Assembly (NCBI GenBank): GCA_015232935.1
Contig: JADFYT010000152.1
Span: 1 to 6,091, forward strand
Direction of reading: 5' to 3'
DNA from: Desulfamplus sp.
Lineage (GTDB): Bacteria; Desulfobacterota; Desulfobacteria; Desulfobacterales; Desulfobacteraceae
DNA length: 6,091 nucleotides
The position numbers were made by a program, and so were the translations under genes. The notes beneath the pieces are model-generated. The model did not search any database and was not told the DNA's origin. It worked only from the letters and a program-made list of their open reading frames with translations. The stretch's first letter is position 1. Each line of letters starts with the position of its first letter. Positions 5,862-6,091 of this stretch are shown in pieces.

Positions 5862-6091
5862 TTAAGCGTTTTTTTTACTCATGGGCTGCTCCAAGCTTTT
5901 TTCTACGACATTACGTCTTTTTTTATGCAACACCAGGGTAAACTTGAGTTCTCTCAAGTGATGTGCGTTGCAAAGAACGTGCTTGCAACCTTCATAAGCA
6001 AAGTACTATTTCCAGTGATCATGAACAGCGGTTCCCTGAAAATCAGGCAGGATACCAATATCATCCATGGCTGCATGTCCCCGTTTTTCAT
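5862..6091 (-). pseudogene. IS66-family transposase remnant
   Basis: A decayed piece of an IS66-family DDE transposase enters from the right edge. The minus-strand frame from 6089 reads AAMDDIGILPDFQGTAVHDHWK, a match to the family's conserved block holding the second catalytic Asp in VHD. It is then broken by an in-frame TAG at 6006-6008 where family members have a coding codon, and resumes YFAYEGCKHVLCNAHHLREL, the typical Cys/His block. Recognisable similarity ends near 5940. The remaining 25 codons, rich in Lys and Arg, do not resemble the rest of an IS66 transposase and end at TAA 5862-5864. The DDE glutamate, the C-terminal third and the right inverted repeat are therefore missing, and the gene is dead. 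It suggests the operon border was shaped by insertion and deletion. Confidence 0.82.

Noticed and set aside
5942..5959. 7-bp inverted repeat ACTTGAG/CTCAAGT with a 4-base loop
   Set aside because: It falls in the codons for the conserved HLREL block of the IS66 remnant, so coding constraint explains it, and no T run follows.

Overview
The window is about 6.1 kb of AT-rich bacterial DNA. All five full-length genes lie on the minus strand, so transcription runs from the high coordinates to the low ones. Tight packing, two 4-base ATGA start/stop overlaps, purine-rich ribosome binding sites and IS66-family debris at one edge all say bacterium. The gene content (B12-type radical SAM enzymes, a split transketolase, a sugar O-methyltransferase) is typical of surface-glycan gene clusters in anaerobic Gram-negative bacteria. 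A sulfate-reducing Desulfobacterota-like host is my guess, but nothing in the window proves it.

Layout in the direction of transcription. (1) 6091-5862: the decayed 3' part of an IS66-family transposase, with an in-frame amber stop and a non-homologous tail. (2) 5851-5833: a strong GC-rich hairpin followed by TTTT, just before the first gene. (3) 5796-4828: a NanM-like sugar O-methyltransferase. (4) 4804-4736: a 22-codon minicistron with the best ribosome binding site in the window, whose stop overlaps the next start. (5) 4739-3345: a B12-binding-type radical SAM protein. (6) 3287-2388 and 2391-1450: the N- and C-terminal subunits of a split transketolase. (7) 1453-143: a second, divergent B12-type radical SAM protein. 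(8) 142-1: about 140 bases with no supported gene but with a perfect 16-base palindrome.

The genes look like one operon. Transketolase subunit N, subunit C and the second radical SAM gene are chained by ATGA overlaps and are almost certainly translationally coupled. A plausible joint role is making or modifying an unusual sugar. The transketolase would move a two-carbon ketol unit to build a ketose or a branched or extended skeleton, the radical SAM enzymes would do difficult C-H chemistry (methylation, rearrangement, deoxygenation or epimerisation), and the methyltransferase would cap a hydroxyl. No glycosyltransferase, nucleotidyltransferase or transporter is visible here, so the cluster probably continues beyond both edges. 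The product, and even the assignment to a glycan, are inference. The combination of a split transketolase between two different B12-type radical SAM genes is the most interesting thing in the window.
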